64,000 bases of DNA from assembly GCF_042684645.1 (NCBI RefSeq), contig NZ_JBHULV010000038.1:39197-103196 (forward strand). The letters run 5' to 3'. The stretch's first letter is position 1; each line of letters starts with the position of its first letter. A program made the position numbers and the translations under genes. The stretch is from Pseudopedobacter alpinus (GTDB lineage: Bacteria > Bacteroidota > Bacteroidia > Sphingobacteriales > Sphingobacteriaceae). Of this stretch, positions 9,895-18,067 are shown piece by piece. Below the pieces are notes generated by a model. That model was given only the letters and a program-made list of their open reading frames with translations, was not told the origin of the DNA and made no database searches.

Positions 9895-11205
9895 TTATAA
9901 TGTACGTTCTTTTATTTTTAAGAGTTGTTTTTCTAAAAACTCATAAGGTAATTTTTTCTTTTTAGCCATGTCTATCGCTATTTGTTGATTATATTCTGAT
10001 TCTTTATAGTAACCGGATAAATAAAGTAAATGTGCATACGTATCATAAAAACCATAAACATCCTGCAATTCTAAAGCTCTTTTACTCCAAGCTAAAGCTT
10101 TAGAAATATAAAATGGATTTTTTGTACCCGTTTGAATTACATAAGCTGCGGCATTATTAAGTTCGTAAGCAACAGGTTGAGGAAGGTTACTGTACGAAAA
10201 AAACATTTTTCCTTTAATACCAGAAGTATTTATTTTTTTTGAATCTTCAATCTTTCTTCTATCTGCAGAATCTTTACTTATATTCAAATAATATCTATCG
10301 TAAAAATAAGAGGCAGTTCTTAAAAAATTAGCAGTATCCTTAACTGCTTTATAATAAGAAATTAATTTGCTTGTAGCATTTAAATCTGCTTGGACATAGT
10401 TTTTACCCCAGCTTAGCCTAGTATAATTTGATGCTGCATTAGCCCAAGCAAAAGATTTATTTTTTACTGCTACATTCATAGTATTTGTAATAATTGTTTC
10501 GTCTATTTCTTTCAATACATTAATAGGTTCTGTTTTATAAATGCTATCAATTATTTTGCTGTTTACAGAAATTAAACGATGTGCTTTCCCTTGAGCTAAA
10601 GGCCCCGCTTTTAAAATAAACAGTACTTCATTATAATCACTTAACTCCGGAACTTCAAGAAAATCAATATATTTATCAATTAAAAAATAATTAGAAGTAA
10701 TTCCTAAACTCATTCTTTTTTTAATATAATTTTTCAAGAAATACCTATCAAATTTCCCTGCTTTATATTCATCATCATAATCAATTATAGATTTTTCTTT
10801 ATTTAAGACATTAACTTTTTTTATAGTTTCTAAAAATTCATTGGTTTGATTGTAAATCCCAAAATCAATAAAAATCAATCCTCCCTTAACATCAAAATAA
10901 AGTAAACATGGAAAAAAACTTATGTTAAAATTTCTAAGATACCTTGATAGCTCTATTTCTGAAGAGTTACCTCTGTAATTTATAAAATCTTTATTTAAAA
11001 TTTTGATGATATCAGGATTAGAAATTTCTTTTTTTAAATTTTCATTAGAAAATTCACTATCAATTCTAATAAGTAAAATTTTACTTAAACTCTTTGATTT
11101 TTCTTGTGCTAATATTAAAGATTCCTCATAATTGATAGTTTGTGCGTTACAATAATTTGTTTCAATTACAAGGAATAGCAAAATTGCAGATAGTATATTT
11201 TTCAT
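9895..11205 (-). CDS. Exported thioredoxin-fold protein without CXXC, with C-terminal helical repeats
   Basis: A 436-residue protein with a signal peptide (about 1-21, ending NCNAQ). Residues 23-130 follow a thioredoxin_7-like pattern: SKILLIRIDSEF, a middle helix, NKDFINYRG, and ISFFPCLLYFDVKGG with the cis-Pro strand. The active-site CXXC is replaced by a stretch with no cysteine pair, so redox activity is unlikely. The C-terminal third (AAAYVIQTG, ISKALAWSKRALEL, YDTYAHLLYLSGYYKESEY) looks like TPR helices. The function is unknown; a periplasmic binding or scaffold role is inference. The gene is followed on the same strand by the S9 peptidase after an 89-bp gap. Confidence 0.65.
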   Translation of the reverse strand: MKNILSAILLFLVIETNYCNAQTINYEESLILAQEKSKSLSKILLIRIDSEFSNENLKKEISNPDIIKILNKDFINYRGNSSEIELSRYLRNFNISFFPCLLYFDVKGGLIFIDFGIYNQTNEFLETIKKVNVLNKEKSIIDYDDEYKAGKFDRYFLKNYIKKRMSLGITSNYFLIDKYIDFLEVPELSDYNEVLFILKAGPLAQGKAHRLISVNSKIIDSIYKTEPINVLKEIDETIITNTMNVAVKNKSFAWANAASNYTRLSWGKNYVQADLNATSKLISYYKAVKDTANFLRTASYFYDRYYLNISKDSADRRKIEDSKKINTSGIKGKMFFSYSNLPQPVAYELNNAAAYVIQTGTKNPFYISKALAWSKRALELQDVYGFYDTYAHLLYLSGYYKESEYNQQIAIDMAKKKKLPYEFLEKQLLKIKERTL

Positions 11206-11271
11206 ATTGGGTTAGGTAAAATAACTTATAAAGTTAAACACTAAAAGTAGTTTAAATTATTGATTAATATT

Positions 11272-11615
11272 TTAATATTTTTTACTTTGTTGCACCCTGT
11301 AAAGCGTCATTTCTTTTATGAACTTTAAAGGTAAGGGTTCATTTAAAGGAAATTGTTTAGCGCCTTTTGCACATTTATATCCACTAATTTCATCTTTAAA
11401 ATAAACCAAAGCCTCAATCCAATATGATATTTATAGGCTGCAAAGTGAACCAAATTGCCATTCAATTTAAAAGTGGGAATACCATAACTGATGGTTTCCT
11501 TTGCCTCAGGTAAAACCTCTTTAATTGTCTGCCTAATTGTTTGTAAACATTGTTGAGTTTCTGTTGGGAAACCGGCAATATATTGGTCTATATTAATTAT
11601 TTTATCACTTATCAT
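11272..11615 (-). pseudogene. DUF1801 family gene broken by a frameshifting deletion
   Basis: The minus strand encodes a DUF1801 N-terminus (IDQYIAGFP, ETISYGIPTFKL, LVHFAAYKYHIG). After HIG the frame runs into unrelated residues and stops at 11343. In another frame, from about 11418 down to a stop at 11272-11274, the missing C-terminus is intact: FKDEISGYKCAKGAKQFPL followed by NEPLPLKFIKEM. The family's normal linker after HIG (typically FYP and a few more residues) is absent, so roughly 20 bp appear to be deleted at about 11418-11428. I chose ATG 11615; the open frame also extends to a TTG at 11621. Intact relatives are about 115-125 residues long and form small SRPBCC-unrelated domains of unknown function. 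Confidence 0.75.
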
Positions 11616-11758
11616 TTTCAAATGGCATCAAATTATCAATTTTATAATTTAACTATTTGTAAATCAAATCCTGATTTTAGAGCATAATTAAAATAAAACT
11701 CTTAATTATATATCCCACAATAGTTAAATATTTAACAAATTAATAATAATTCTTTTTC

Positions 11759-11791
11759 TTTGACAATTTGTAGGTATTTAAATTATATTTG
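11759..11791 (+). promoter_or_regulatory. Candidate promoter for gatB
   Basis: TTTG (11759-11762) is followed after 21 bp by TATATTTG (11784-11791), an exact TAnnTTTG element, 46 bp upstream of the gatB ATG. The spacing is within the range reported for Bacteroidota sigma-A promoters. Confidence 0.6.
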
Positions 11792-11836
11792 AAAATCACA
11801 ACAAAACAAGCCTTTTGGTAAACTTTTAATTACAAA

Positions 11837-13306
11837 ATGAATCTTATTTTAAACAATTTTGAACAGTACGAAGCTGTAATTGGTCTAGAAGTGCATGTTC
11901 AATTATCTACAGCATCTAAAGCATTTTGTTCAGATTCAGCAACCTTTGGTAATTTACCAAATCAAAATATAAGCGCAGTTTCTTTGGGCCTACCTGGCGC
12001 ATTACCCATTGGTAATGAGAAAGCTATTAAATATGCTACCAAATTAGGTTTAGCAATTGATAGTAAAATAAATCAATACAATTTCTTTGATAGGAAGAAT
12101 TATTTCTATGCAGATTTGCCTAAAGGTTACCAAATTACGCAAGATAATGAACCTATTTGTTTAGGTGGAAAATTAAAAATTAGGTTGGAGAATGGAACTG
12201 AAAAAGACATTATTCTTAACAGAATTCACATGGAAGAAGATGCTGGAAAAAGCATTCACGATGTTGACCTAAAATACTCTTACATTGATTTAAACAGAGC
12301 TGGTGTAGCACTTTTAGAGGTCGTTACTGAGCCCATGATTAGTTCTGGCGATGAGGCTGCTGCTTATTTAACAGAACTTAGAAAGTTAGTACGCTATTTA
12401 GAAATTTGCGATGGGAATATGGAAGAAGGTTCTATGCGTTGCGATGCAAACGTTTCTGTAAGATTAAAAGGAGAAACCAAGTTAGGCAACCGTTGTGAAG
12501 TTAAAAATCTTAATTCCATTAAAAACGTTCAAAGAGCAATTGAACATGAAATAGAGCGTCAAATTAATTTGATTAATAAAGGAGAATCTATTGCACAAAA
12601 CACATTAAATTTTGATGCTGTAACTGGTAAAACTACTCCGCTAAGATCAAAAGAAATGGCAAATGATTATCGCTATTTCCCTGAACCAGATCTATTACCA
12701 ATTGTAATTTCTGATGAATATTTAGCTCAAATAAAAGCTGATTTACCTGCATTACCAGAAGAACTTTATCAAAAGTTTACGCAAGAAATGAGTTTGCCAA
12801 GTTATGATGCTTTGGTGTTAACATCAGAAAAATATGTTGCAAATTATTTTCTAGAGGTTTGTAATTTTACAAAAAATTATAAAATGGCTTCTAATTGGGT
12901 AATGGGAGCTATAAAATCTTATGTGAATGAGAAACAAATTACCTTCAAACAATTAGACATTCCTGCCAAAGAAATTGCATCAATAATTAATTTAGTAGAA
13001 AGCGGTACCATTACAAATAACCAAGCAAAAGACAAGCTTTTTGTTGAGTTATGTAAAAATCCTGATGCTATAGTTTCCGATTTAGTTAAACAATTAAATT
13101 TAGGAGTTAGCCAAAATACCAACGAATTAGATGGTTTCATTTTACAAGCAATTGAGAAATTTCCAGATAAAGTAAAAGAATACCATAATGGTAAAAAAGG
13201 AGTTATAGGTTTGTTTATGGGCGAGGTAATGAAATTATCTCATGGAAAAGTTGATCCTAAAAAAACGAATCAACTTATTATTGATAAAATTGAGAGTTTA
13301 AAATGA
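11837..13306 (+). CDS. gatB: Asp/Glu-tRNA amidotransferase subunit B
   Basis: Subunit B of the GatCAB amidotransferase, which converts Glu-tRNA(Gln) and/or Asp-tRNA(Asn) to the amidated forms. The 489-residue length is typical. It opens with the characteristic YEAVIGLEVHVQL (about 12-24) and contains FDRKNYFYADLPKGYQIT, the block GSMRCDANVSVR (about 199-210) and TRSKEMANDYRYFPEPDLL-like sequence near 273-292. The C-terminal YqeY/GatB tail domain covers about residues 340-489. gatA and gatC are not in this window, as is usual in Bacteroidota. The stop overlaps the start of the following thiol-disulfide gene by 4 bp. Confidence 0.97.
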   Translation: MNLILNNFEQYEAVIGLEVHVQLSTASKAFCSDSATFGNLPNQNISAVSLGLPGALPIGNEKAIKYATKLGLAIDSKINQYNFFDRKNYFYADLPKGYQITQDNEPICLGGKLKIRLENGTEKDIILNRIHMEEDAGKSIHDVDLKYSYIDLNRAGVALLEVVTEPMISSGDEAAAYLTELRKLVRYLEICDGNMEEGSMRCDANVSVRLKGETKLGNRCEVKNLNSIKNVQRAIEHEIERQINLINKGESIAQNTLNFDAVTGKTTPLRSKEMANDYRYFPEPDLLPIVISDEYLAQIKADLPALPEELYQKFTQEMSLPSYDALVLTSEKYVANYFLEVCNFTKNYKMASNWVMGAIKSYVNEKQITFKQLDIPAKEIASIINLVESGTITNNQAKDKLFVELCKNPDAIVSDLVKQLNLGVSQNTNELDGFILQAIEKFPDKVKEYHNGKKGVIGLFMGEVMKLSHGKVDPKKTNQLIIDKIESLK

Positions 13307-14424
13307 GAAAACAGTTTTTTTTAGCATTATTTGGTCTAGTACTTATTTTTAATAATTGCACCAATAAAAAAGAATTTATAATTAACGGCAAACTATCAAA
13401 TATTGGCGATGCTAAAAAAGTTTACCTTTTAGTTTTAGATAACTTGGGTCAAATGAAACCCGTTGACTCTACTTTTTTAGATGAAAACCATGAATTTACT
13501 TTAAAAGCTAAAAGTGAAAACCCCGAGTTTTACCAGGTAGCTATTGGGCAAAGAGGTTATTTTGTAATAGGAGAAATTGGTGATGAAATAGAGCTTATAG
13601 CTGATTTATCAAGTGCGGCATCAGTTTATCAATTAGAAGGTTCTGAAGAGGCTGAAAAAATAACAGAGTATAACAAAATAACTTCTTATTATTCTCAAAA
13701 AAATGGTGAATTAGCAGAAAAATACAGCAAATTGATCGCATCTGCACCAGGTAAAAAAGATGCTTTAATTGCAGCATACACAGAAAAATCAGAAGAAATT
13801 GCAGAACCCTTTTTAAAAAAATCTTTTGAATTTATTGATAAAAACTCAAAAAGTTTAACTGCTTTTTTTGCGGCAAATATTATAACAGGCGTTAAACACG
13901 ATGCTTATGAAAACAAACTAATTGCATATAGTAAGCAAGCAAAAGAAAATTTCCCTAATAACCAATCTATACAAACATTTGCTAAACAAATGGAAATGGC
14001 AGAAAAGGTTGCTGTTGGACAAATTGCACCAGAAATTACCGCTCAAGGCACTGATGGCAAAATAATTAAGCTTTCCGATTTTAAAGGTAAATATGTATTA
14101 ATTGATTTTTGGGCTTCTTGGTGTGCACCATGTAGGCAAGAGAATCCTAATTTAGTGGCATCATTCAATAAATTCAAATCTAAAAACTTCACAGTTTTAG
14201 GTTTTTCTTTAGATGAAGATAAAGCAGCATGGGAAAAAGCCATCAAATCTGATAAATTAGATTGGGCTCAGGTATCAGAATTAAAGCAATGGGACTCACC
14301 AACTGCCCTACTTTACAATGTTAGTGCAATTCCGTCATCTTTTTTGATAGATCCAAGCGGTAATATTATTGCAAAAAATTTAAGAGGAGAAAAATTGAAT
14401 GATTTCCTAAACAAAACATTATAA
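13303..14424 (+). CDS. TlpA-like thiol-disulfide oxidoreductase lipoprotein with DUF4369 domain
   Basis: A 373-residue predicted lipoprotein: the signal peptide ends at a lipobox-like IFNNC with Cys19. The N-terminal DUF4369 domain (FIINGKLSNIGDAKKVYLL) is followed by a helical middle and a thioredoxin domain from about 235, starting VGQIAPEITAQGTDGK. The active site is WASWCAPCRQE (Cys274 and Cys277), and the cis-Pro region is VSAIPSSFLIDPSG. This architecture is common in Bacteroidota periplasmic oxidoreductases of the AhpC/TSA-TlpA class. The ATG overlaps the gatB stop (ATGA), indicating translational coupling. The substrate is unknown. Confidence 0.9.
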   Translation: MRKQFFLALFGLVLIFNNCTNKKEFIINGKLSNIGDAKKVYLLVLDNLGQMKPVDSTFLDENHEFTLKAKSENPEFYQVAIGQRGYFVIGEIGDEIELIADLSSAASVYQLEGSEEAEKITEYNKITSYYSQKNGELAEKYSKLIASAPGKKDALIAAYTEKSEEIAEPFLKKSFEFIDKNSKSLTAFFAANIITGVKHDAYENKLIAYSKQAKENFPNNQSIQTFAKQMEMAEKVAVGQIAPEITAQGTDGKIIKLSDFKGKYVLIDFWASWCAPCRQENPNLVASFNKFKSKNFTVLGFSLDEDKAAWEKAIKSDKLDWAQVSELKQWDSPTALLYNVSAIPSSFLIDPSGNIIAKNLRGEKLNDFLNKTL

Positions 14425-14480
14425 CAAATAAAAAATTGATATATAGAAGATTAACAAGCTAGTTTTATTAAATTATTAAT

Positions 14481-14553
14481 CTTAACAATTCTAAATTGTA
14501 ATAAATTGTTAAAGAATTGCAAACCTTAACAATTTATTAATATTATGTTAACC
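14481..14553 (+). promoter_or_regulatory. Repeated CTTAACAATT sites upstream of the PhoB-type regulator
   Basis: CTTAACAATT occurs at 14481-14490 and 14525-14534, with a near-inverted copy AATTGTTAAAG at 14504-14514 and a further TGTTAACC near 14546. The cluster fills the gap before the response regulator gene. Tandem boxes of this kind are typical binding sites for OmpR/PhoB proteins, so autoregulation is a reasonable inference. Confidence 0.4.
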
Positions 14554-14596
14554 TTTTTAAACATAAAACGCTCTAAATTCGTAACAAATAAAATTT

Positions 14597-15286
14597 ATGA
14601 ATACAAGCAAGCCCAAAATACTTATAGTTGATGATGAACCAGATATTCTGGAGCTGATTGAATATAATTTAAAAAAAGAAGGTTACCAGGTTTTTACCGC
14701 AAGTAATGGTCAAGAAGCGGTACAAGAAGCTCGCAAATCTATACCGGATCTAATCATTTTAGACATAATGATGCCTAAAATGGATGGTATTGAAGCTTGT
14801 CGGATTTTGAGAGCAATGCCTGAATTCAAAAACACTTTCATGGTTTTCTTAACTGCAAGAAGTGAAGAGTATTCTGAAATTGCTGGTTTTAATGTTGGGG
14901 CAGATGATTATATCGCAAAACCTATAAAACCTAGAGCGTTAATAAGTAGAATTAACGCAATTTTAAGGCGCAACACTCAAAGCGAAGAAATTATTGAAAA
15001 TAAAATTGAAATAGGCGATTTAGTTATTGATAGAGAAGCATTTTTGGTCTTTCAAAAAGGAGAAAAAGTTGTATTAGCTAAAAAAGAATTCGAATTGCTT
15101 TATTTATTAGCATCAAAACCTGGTAAAGTTTACACTCGTGAAGTTATCCTTAAAAATATTTGGGAAGATTCTGTTGTGGTAACTAATAGAACAATTGATG
15201 TGCACATCAGAAAATTAAGAGAAAAATTAGGCGATGATTATGTAACAACCGTTAAAGGTGTAGGTTACAAATTTGAACTAGCATAA
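14597..15286 (+). CDS. OmpR/PhoB family response regulator (orphan in this window)
   Basis: A 229-residue two-domain regulator. The receiver has the acidic pair D12/D13, phospho-acceptor D56 (LIILDIMMP), the T/S site near FLTARSE and the conserved Lys near 108 (YIAKPIKP). A winged-helix DNA-binding domain covers about 135-227 (LAKKEFELLYLLASKPGKVYTRE, then RTIDVHIRKLREKLG and a KGVGYKF hairpin; each quoted piece is a short core). No histidine kinase is adjacent; its partner must be elsewhere. The upstream repeats suggest autoregulation, and a strong hairpin terminator follows, so it is a single-gene transcript. Confidence 0.93.
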   Translation: MNTSKPKILIVDDEPDILELIEYNLKKEGYQVFTASNGQEAVQEARKSIPDLIILDIMMPKMDGIEACRILRAMPEFKNTFMVFLTARSEEYSEIAGFNVGADDYIAKPIKPRALISRINAILRRNTQSEEIIENKIEIGDLVIDREAFLVFQKGEKVVLAKKEFELLYLLASKPGKVYTREVILKNIWEDSVVVTNRTIDVHIRKLREKLGDDYVTTVKGVGYKFELA

Positions 15287-15291
15287 CATCT

Positions 15292-15328
15292 AATGTCCCT
15301 AATTAAAAATGTTAGGGACATTTTTTTT
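15292..15328 (+). terminator. Intrinsic terminator after the PhoB-type regulator
   Basis: AATGTCCCTAA (15292-15302) pairs perfectly with TTAGGGACATT (15312-15322), followed by a run of eight T, starting 5 bp after the stop codon. Confidence 0.9.
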
Positions 15329-15498
15329 ACAAAAAAACACCACTTTAATCCTTTCAACAGCATCATCCACACATTTTTTTCTTTAAATTTTTAATTGGTT
15401 TTAAAATACTATTCTAACCTATTATAATTTTAAAATCAAATTAATAAAATACACTGTATCAAATATTTTATTTTACCGAAAAACTGTATTTTTACAGC

Positions 15499-16380
15499 AT
15501 GATTGAACTTCCTGTTATTTCAGCAAATCAAATACAACGCAAACCAGATTGGTTAAGGGTGAAACTGCCAGTTGGTAAAGAATATGCACATGTAAGAGGT
15601 TTGGTTGATGAACATAAATTGCATACGATTTGTGAAAGCGGAAATTGCCCAAATATGGGTGAGTGTTGGGGTGCCGGTACAGCCACTTTTATGATATTAG
15701 GTAATATTTGTACCCGTTCTTGCTCATTTTGTGCTGTTGCAACAGGTCGCCCTTTAGCTGTAGATTTAGACGAGCCTAATAGAGTTGCAAATTCTATTAA
15801 ATTAATGAATGTAAAACATGCTGTTATAACTTCTGTTGATAGAGACGATTTAAAAGATGGAGGTTCAATTATTTGGGCAGAAACCATTAAAGCAATCCGC
15901 AGTGAAAGTCCTCAAACTACTATGGAAACCTTAATTCCAGATTTTAAGGGTGTTTGGGAGAATTTATATAGACTTTGCGAACAAAAACCCGAAGTGGTTT
16001 CTCATAATATTGAAACAGTAAGAAGATTAACCAAAGAAGTGAGGGTACAAGCTAAATACGATAGAAGTATGGAGTGTTTACAACGTATTTCTGAATTTGG
16101 TTTAAGAACTAAATCAGGCATAATGCTTGGTCTTGGAGAAACCGAAGCTGACGTTTTAGAAACCATGCAAGATTTGAAACAGGCTGGAGTGCATGTACTT
16201 ACAATAGGACAATATTTGCAACCAACAAAAAACCATCATCCTGTTGTGGATTGGATTCATCCTGACCAGTTTGCATTTTACAAAGAAAAGGGAAGAGAAA
16301 TTGGCTTTAAATATGTAGAAAGCGGTCCTTTGGTACGGTCTTCGTACCATGCAGAAAAACACTTATTTGATTTTCAATAA
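15499..16380 (+). CDS. lipA: Lipoyl synthase
   Basis: Radical-SAM enzyme that inserts two sulfur atoms into octanoyl groups on E2/H proteins to make lipoate. The 293-residue length is normal. The auxiliary cluster cysteines are Cys45, Cys50 and Cys56 (CESGNCPNMGECW), and the radical-SAM CX3CX2C motif is Cys71, Cys75 and Cys78 (CTRSCSFC). The conserved C-terminal GPLVRSSYHA is present. It is followed after 23 bp by the ECF sigma gene in the same direction, so the three genes may be co-transcribed. Confidence 0.98.
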   Translation: MIELPVISANQIQRKPDWLRVKLPVGKEYAHVRGLVDEHKLHTICESGNCPNMGECWGAGTATFMILGNICTRSCSFCAVATGRPLAVDLDEPNRVANSIKLMNVKHAVITSVDRDDLKDGGSIIWAETIKAIRSESPQTTMETLIPDFKGVWENLYRLCEQKPEVVSHNIETVRRLTKEVRVQAKYDRSMECLQRISEFGLRTKSGIMLGLGETEADVLETMQDLKQAGVHVLTIGQYLQPTKNHHPVVDWIHPDQFAFYKEKGREIGFKYVESGPLVRSSYHAEKHLFDFQ

Positions 16381-16403
16381 ATCCTCTTTATCTTACACCA
16401 ATT

Positions 16404-16955
16404 GTGATAAAAACGAAAAAAATATTTTTAGAAGAGCCCGAACTTGTAATTGCTTTACAGCAACAAAAAAAGATTGGTGCTGACGCCCTTTACGAAATGT
16501 ATTCCTCATCTTTATTGGGTATTATTCAACGAGTAATTGTTGATAAAGAAATTGCCGAAGATGTTTTACAAGAAGCATTAGTAAAAATTTGGAACTCTAT
16601 ACATCAGTACGATGCATCTAAAGGCCGATTATTTACTTGGATGGTAAACGTTGCCCGTAATTTATCTATTGATAAAGTAAGGTCTAAAGATTATAGAAAC
16701 CATTCTAAAAACCAAGACTTAGAAAACCACGTAAATTCAATCGACAGTCAGAGAAGCACTGAATTTAAGCCCGAATTAATGGGTGTTAAAGATCTTTTAC
16801 AAAAGTTAAAACCTGATCAAAAAATTATAGTTGAATTAATTTACTTTCAGGGATTTACTCATGTAGAAGCCGCAGAAGAACTTTCTTTACCGCTTGGAAC
16901 TGTTAAAACAAGATTGAGAATGGGAATTATTGAGTTGAGAAAATATTTTAAATAA
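16404..16955 (+). CDS. ECF-type RNA polymerase sigma factor
   Basis: A 183-residue extracytoplasmic-function sigma factor. Region 2 covers about 25-95 (ALYEMYSSSLLGII, then EDVLQEALVKIW and GRLFTWMVNVARNLSID) and region 4 about 125-180 (LKPDQKIIVELIYFQG, then EAAEELSLPLGTVKTRLR). The start is taken as GTG at 16404, the only start that keeps the usual N-terminal length. The anti-sigma gene begins 1 bp after its stop, a strong sign that the two act as a pair. Target promoters cannot be determined here. Confidence 0.93.
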   Translation: MIKTKKIFLEEPELVIALQQQKKIGADALYEMYSSSLLGIIQRVIVDKEIAEDVLQEALVKIWNSIHQYDASKGRLFTWMVNVARNLSIDKVRSKDYRNHSKNQDLENHVNSIDSQRSTEFKPELMGVKDLLQKLKPDQKIIVELIYFQGFTHVEAAEELSLPLGTVKTRLRMGIIELRKYFK

Positions 16956-16956
16956 A

Positions 16957-17802
16957 GTGGAAAATATTAAAACATATATCGAATCGGGCATTTTAGAACT
17001 TTATGTTTTAGGGGACCTAAACGCTGAAGAAAATTTGGCAGTTGAGGAAATGTCTAAGCTCCATCCTGAGGTAAAAGCCGAATTGGAGGAGATTGAAAAG
17101 GTGATGCAAAACGTAGCTACGGATTTAGCCATTGAGCCATCAGCTTCTGTAAAAGCAAATTTCTTTAATCAGATTTCTTTTTCTGATGAAGAAGAGTTTG
17201 TTAAACCAGAGCAAGTAATCGCTCCAATTGCAGAAGCAAAAGTTGTTAGTTTAAATAGCGGAAGATTAAATTTTTATAAATATTCTTTTGCAGCTTGTTT
17301 AGCATTATTGGTGGTAAGTATTGTTGCAATTATAAATTTATCAAGTAGCTTAAAAGACAGCAGACAGCAAATTGCTCAATTACAAAGTAGTAATCAAACT
17401 TTTGCAAATCAGGTAAATTATTTAGATAAAAAAGTAAATAGTAGTAACGAGTCTATTAGGGTTTTAACAAATCCCGACTTTAAAATGGTGGTATTAAAAG
17501 GAACAGATAATTCACCAAATTCAAATGTTACCATAGCGTTTAATGCAAAAGAAGAAAAAGTATTGATTGACTTTACCAGCATGAAAATGCCAATAAACGA
17601 CCAAGAACACCAATACCAACTTTGGGCTTTAGTTGATGGTAAACCAGTTGATTTAGGTGTATTTGATGCACAAGACGGAATTATTGGATTAAAAGATATG
17701 AAGTCTATTGGAACGCTACAAACTTTTGCTGTAACCTTAGAACCACGTGGCGGTAGTGTTAACCCAACATTAGAAAAATTAATTGTAATTGGAAACATCT
17801 AA
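16957..17802 (+). CDS. Membrane anti-sigma factor, RskA-like
   Basis: A 281-residue protein. The cytoplasmic N-terminal anti-sigma region (ESGILELYVLGDLNAEE and following helices, about 5-50) is of the RskA type without an obvious zinc-binding HXXXCXXC. A single transmembrane helix lies at about 105-125 (FAACLALLVVSIVAIINL), then a coiled stretch (about 128-155), then a periplasmic RskA C-terminal domain with HQYQLWALVDGKPVDLGVF. It starts at GTG 16957, directly after the sigma factor stop, and a terminator follows. It is expected to sequester the adjacent sigma factor until an envelope signal arrives; the signal is unknown. Confidence 0.9.
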   Translation: MENIKTYIESGILELYVLGDLNAEENLAVEEMSKLHPEVKAELEEIEKVMQNVATDLAIEPSASVKANFFNQISFSDEEEFVKPEQVIAPIAEAKVVSLNSGRLNFYKYSFAACLALLVVSIVAIINLSSSLKDSRQQIAQLQSSNQTFANQVNYLDKKVNSSNESIRVLTNPDFKMVVLKGTDNSPNSNVTIAFNAKEEKVLIDFTSMKMPINDQEHQYQLWALVDGKPVDLGVFDAQDGIIGLKDMKSIGTLQTFAVTLEPRGGSVNPTLEKLIVIGNI

Positions 17803-17821
17803 TAAATATTGTAAATAATAT

Positions 17822-17856
17822 AAAACCCAAAATCTGATTAAGATTTTGGGTTTTTT
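17822..17856 (+). terminator. Intrinsic terminator after the anti-sigma gene
   Basis: AAACCCAAAATCT pairs with AGATTTTGGGTTT around a 5-nt loop (arms 17823-17835 and 17841-17853), ending in a T run. It separates the lipA/sigma/anti-sigma group from the his promoter 14 bp further on. Confidence 0.9.
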
Positions 17857-17869
17857 GTTTCAAAATAAC

Positions 17870-17899
17870 TTGATTATCCCCATTAGCTTGTTATATTTG
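17870..17899 (+). promoter_or_regulatory. Candidate his operon promoter
   Basis: TTG (17870-17872), 19 bp, then TATATTTG (17892-17899), an exact match to the Bacteroidota TAnnTTTG element with good spacing. It lies right after a terminator and 41 bp before the leader peptide, giving a leader RNA of roughly 160 nt before hisG. Confidence 0.7.
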
Positions 17900-17940
17900 C
17901 GACATAAATAATATCTCTCCGTAGAAATATTAAAAAAGAC

Positions 17941-17985
17941 ATGAAAATAATTTTGACAAACATACATCATTTACATCATCGCTAA
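17941..17985 (+). CDS. Histidine leader peptide (MKIILTNIHHLHHR)
   Basis: A 14-codon reading frame, ATG to TAA, between the his promoter and hisG. It contains four His codons (CAT at 17965, 17968, 17974 and 17977) in 14 residues, the pattern of an attenuation leader peptide that senses charged tRNA-His. It was too short for ordinary ORF calling. Leader peptides with runs of the pathway's own amino acid are established for his operons in other bacteria; its role here is inferred from content and place. Confidence 0.75.
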   Translation: MKIILTNIHHLHHR

Positions 17986-18026
17986 GGCGATGTTATATAT
18001 TGTATGTTTTGTACGTCAAAACTTTT
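17951..18026 (+). promoter_or_regulatory. Candidate histidine attenuator stem-loop
   Basis: TTTTGAC+AAACATACA (17951-17966) pairs with TGTATGTTT (18001-18009) and GTCAAAA (18015-18021), leaving a 5-nt bulge, and is followed by CTTTT. Inside it CATCGC (17977-17982) pairs with GCGATG (17987-17992) around a 4-nt loop overlapping the leader stop codon. A ribosome stalled on the His codons would cover the left arm and prevent the large stem. A competing hairpin, GTTTTG (18006-18011) with CAAAAC (18017-18022), is also possible. The T tract is short, so factor-dependent or translational control cannot be excluded. Confidence 0.55.
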
Positions 18027-18067
18027 CCATTCTCCATTTGTTGGTCTTTTATTAATACTGTAAAATC

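Noticed and set aside
9774..9965. 63-residue plus-strand frame across the S9 peptidase start
   Set aside because: Overlaps the ends of two supported minus-strand genes and has low-complexity hydrophobic sequence; no sign of selection as a protein.
18006..18026. Small hairpin GTTTTG/CAAAAC-TTTT as the sole his terminator
   Set aside because: It would be favoured when the leader ribosome stalls, the opposite of what attenuation needs, and it has only two G-C pairs; kept only as a competing structure.
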